Shown: piece by piece, positions 8,211 through 8,853 of the stretch
How positions within the stretch are numbered: the stretch's first letter is position 1
Layout: each line of letters opens with the position of its first letter
Assembly: GCA_014359685.1 (NCBI GenBank)
Contig: JACIYY010000333.1
Coordinates: forward strand, 1-8,853
Direction: 5' to 3'
DNA from: Porphyrobacter sp.
GTDB taxonomy: Bacteria; Pseudomonadota; Alphaproteobacteria; Sphingomonadales; Sphingomonadaceae
DNA: 8,853 bases
Translations under genes and position numbers: made by a program
Notes under the pieces: model-generated
Database searches by the model: none
Told to the model about the DNA's origin: nothing
The model's input: the letters and a program-made list of their open reading frames with translations, nothing else

Positions 8211-8853
8211 CGCGGGCCGACATCGTCATCGTCGGCAGCGGTCATGGCGGCGCCCGCGCCGCCCTGGCGTTGCGCGAGCAGGGCTTTGCCGGCTCCATCC
8301 TGATGATCAGCCGCGACAGCGATCCGCCCTATCGCCGCCCGCCGCTGAGCAAGGATTATCTGGCCGGCACCACGCCGTTCGACGAGATCCTGATCCGCCC
8401 GCCCGAGTTCTGGGCCGAGGCCCGCATCGCCCTGCGGCTGGGCACGACGGTCACCCGGATCGACCCGGTCGCGCGCACGCTGTCGGTCGCGCGGGGCGAT
8501 CCGATCGGCTATTCCACCGTCATCTGGGCCGCCGGCGGCGATCCGCGGCGCCTGTCCTGCCCGGGCGCGCATCTGCCCGGCATCCATACCCTGCGCACCC
8601 GCGCCGATGCCGACCGGCTGCGCGAGGAGGCACGCGGGGGCCGCCGGGTGGTGGTGATCGGCGGCGATCATCCGGCGCTGGAGGCGGCAGCGGTGCTGGC
8701 ACAAGCGGGCTGCGCGGTCGTACTGCTCGAGGCGCGCGAGCGGGTGCTGTCGCACGTCGCGGGCGCGGACCTGTCCCGCTTCCTCGAAGCCGAGCACCGC
8801 GCGCATGGAGTCGATCTGCGCTGCGGCGCCACGCTGGCAGCGATCGAGGGCGA
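8207..8853 (+). CDS. FAD-dependent ferredoxin-reductase-like oxidoreductase (BphA4/rubredoxin reductase family), partial
   Basis: The first 215 residues of a flavoprotein whose relatives are about 400 residues long; the rest lies past the right edge. Family members pass electrons from NAD(P)H through FAD to a ferredoxin or rubredoxin, often for oxygenases and cytochromes P450. The N-terminus shows the FAD fingerprint VIVGSGHGG (G10, G12, G15) and the diagnostic PPYRRPPLSKDYL (40-52), followed by the ATG-like segment WAAGGDPRR. The second dinucleotide fold starts as expected with RRVVVIGG (146-153). It then reads DHPALE where relatives usually have GFIGLE or GYIGLE, so the second and third glycines of GxGxxG are Asp154 and Ala157. 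After that, LLEARERVL fits the family again. The family call is firm; NADH as donor is less so. The gene follows glutamate dehydrogenase by 40 nt and is probably co-transcribed. No ferredoxin gene is visible. Confidence 0.88.
   Translation, partial: MTRADIVIVGSGHGGARAALALREQGFAGSILMISRDSDPPYRRPPLSKDYLAGTTPFDEILIRPPEFWAEARIALRLGTTVTRIDPVARTLSVARGDPIGYSTVIWAAGGDPRRLSCPGAHLPGIHTLRTRADADRLREEARGGRRVVVIGGDHPALEAAAVLAQAGCAVVLLEARERVLSHVAGADLSRFLEAEHRAHGVDLRCGATLAAIEG

Noticed and set aside
6523..8229. 568- and 502-codon minus-strand open frames opposite the end of glutamate dehydrogenase
   Set aside because: They have the same low-complexity shadow composition, they overlap each other, and they lie opposite conserved coding sequence.
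8081..8806. A 241-codon minus-strand open frame opposite the reductase
   Set aside because: The + strand carries clear FAD-binding and PPLSK motifs, so the antisense frame is a composition artefact.

Overview
This window is a compact stretch of very GC-rich chromosome from a bacterium. G or C is strongly preferred at third codon positions, and GTG starts are used. The gene content points to an alphaproteobacterium, most likely a sphingomonad: a SpsB/GelB-like priming sugar transferase, an alphaproteobacterial-type NAD-glutamate dehydrogenase of about 1,580 residues, and a BphA4-type ferredoxin reductase. That placement is inferred from protein style, not from a marker gene. All recognised genes lie on the + strand and nearly all sequence is coding. 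There is no tRNA, rRNA, CRISPR array, insertion sequence or phage gene.

Layout. (1) 20-1426: membrane-bound polyprenyl-phosphate sugar-1-phosphate transferase, the first step of exopolysaccharide or O-unit assembly. (2) 1507-2247: a small alpha/beta hydrolase closely resembling eukaryotic mitochondrial ABHD10. (3) 2252-2368: a possible 38-codon ORF filling the next gap and ending in an ATGA overlap with the following start. (4) 2365-3351: luciferase-like (MsnO8/YhbW-type) flavin monooxygenase. (5) 3433-8166: very large NAD-dependent glutamate dehydrogenase, which takes up more than half of the window. (6) 8207-8853: FAD-dependent, ferredoxin-reductase-like pyridine nucleotide oxidoreductase, cut by the right edge. 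Between 5 and 6 a 15-codon ORF overlaps the stop of one gene and the start of the next.

The genes do not form one obvious pathway. Glutamate dehydrogenase turns glutamate into 2-oxoglutarate and makes NADH. The downstream gene belongs to a family that normally consumes NADH, but its NADH-binding fingerprint is altered, which is the most unusual protein-level feature here. The spacings (80, 117, 81 and 40 nt) allow co-transcription of neighbouring genes, but I see no convincing promoter or intrinsic terminator. I found no convincing new multi-gene system. The points worth a second look are the altered reductase fingerprint, the two small ORFs that could couple translation of adjacent genes, and the bacterial ABHD10 relative.
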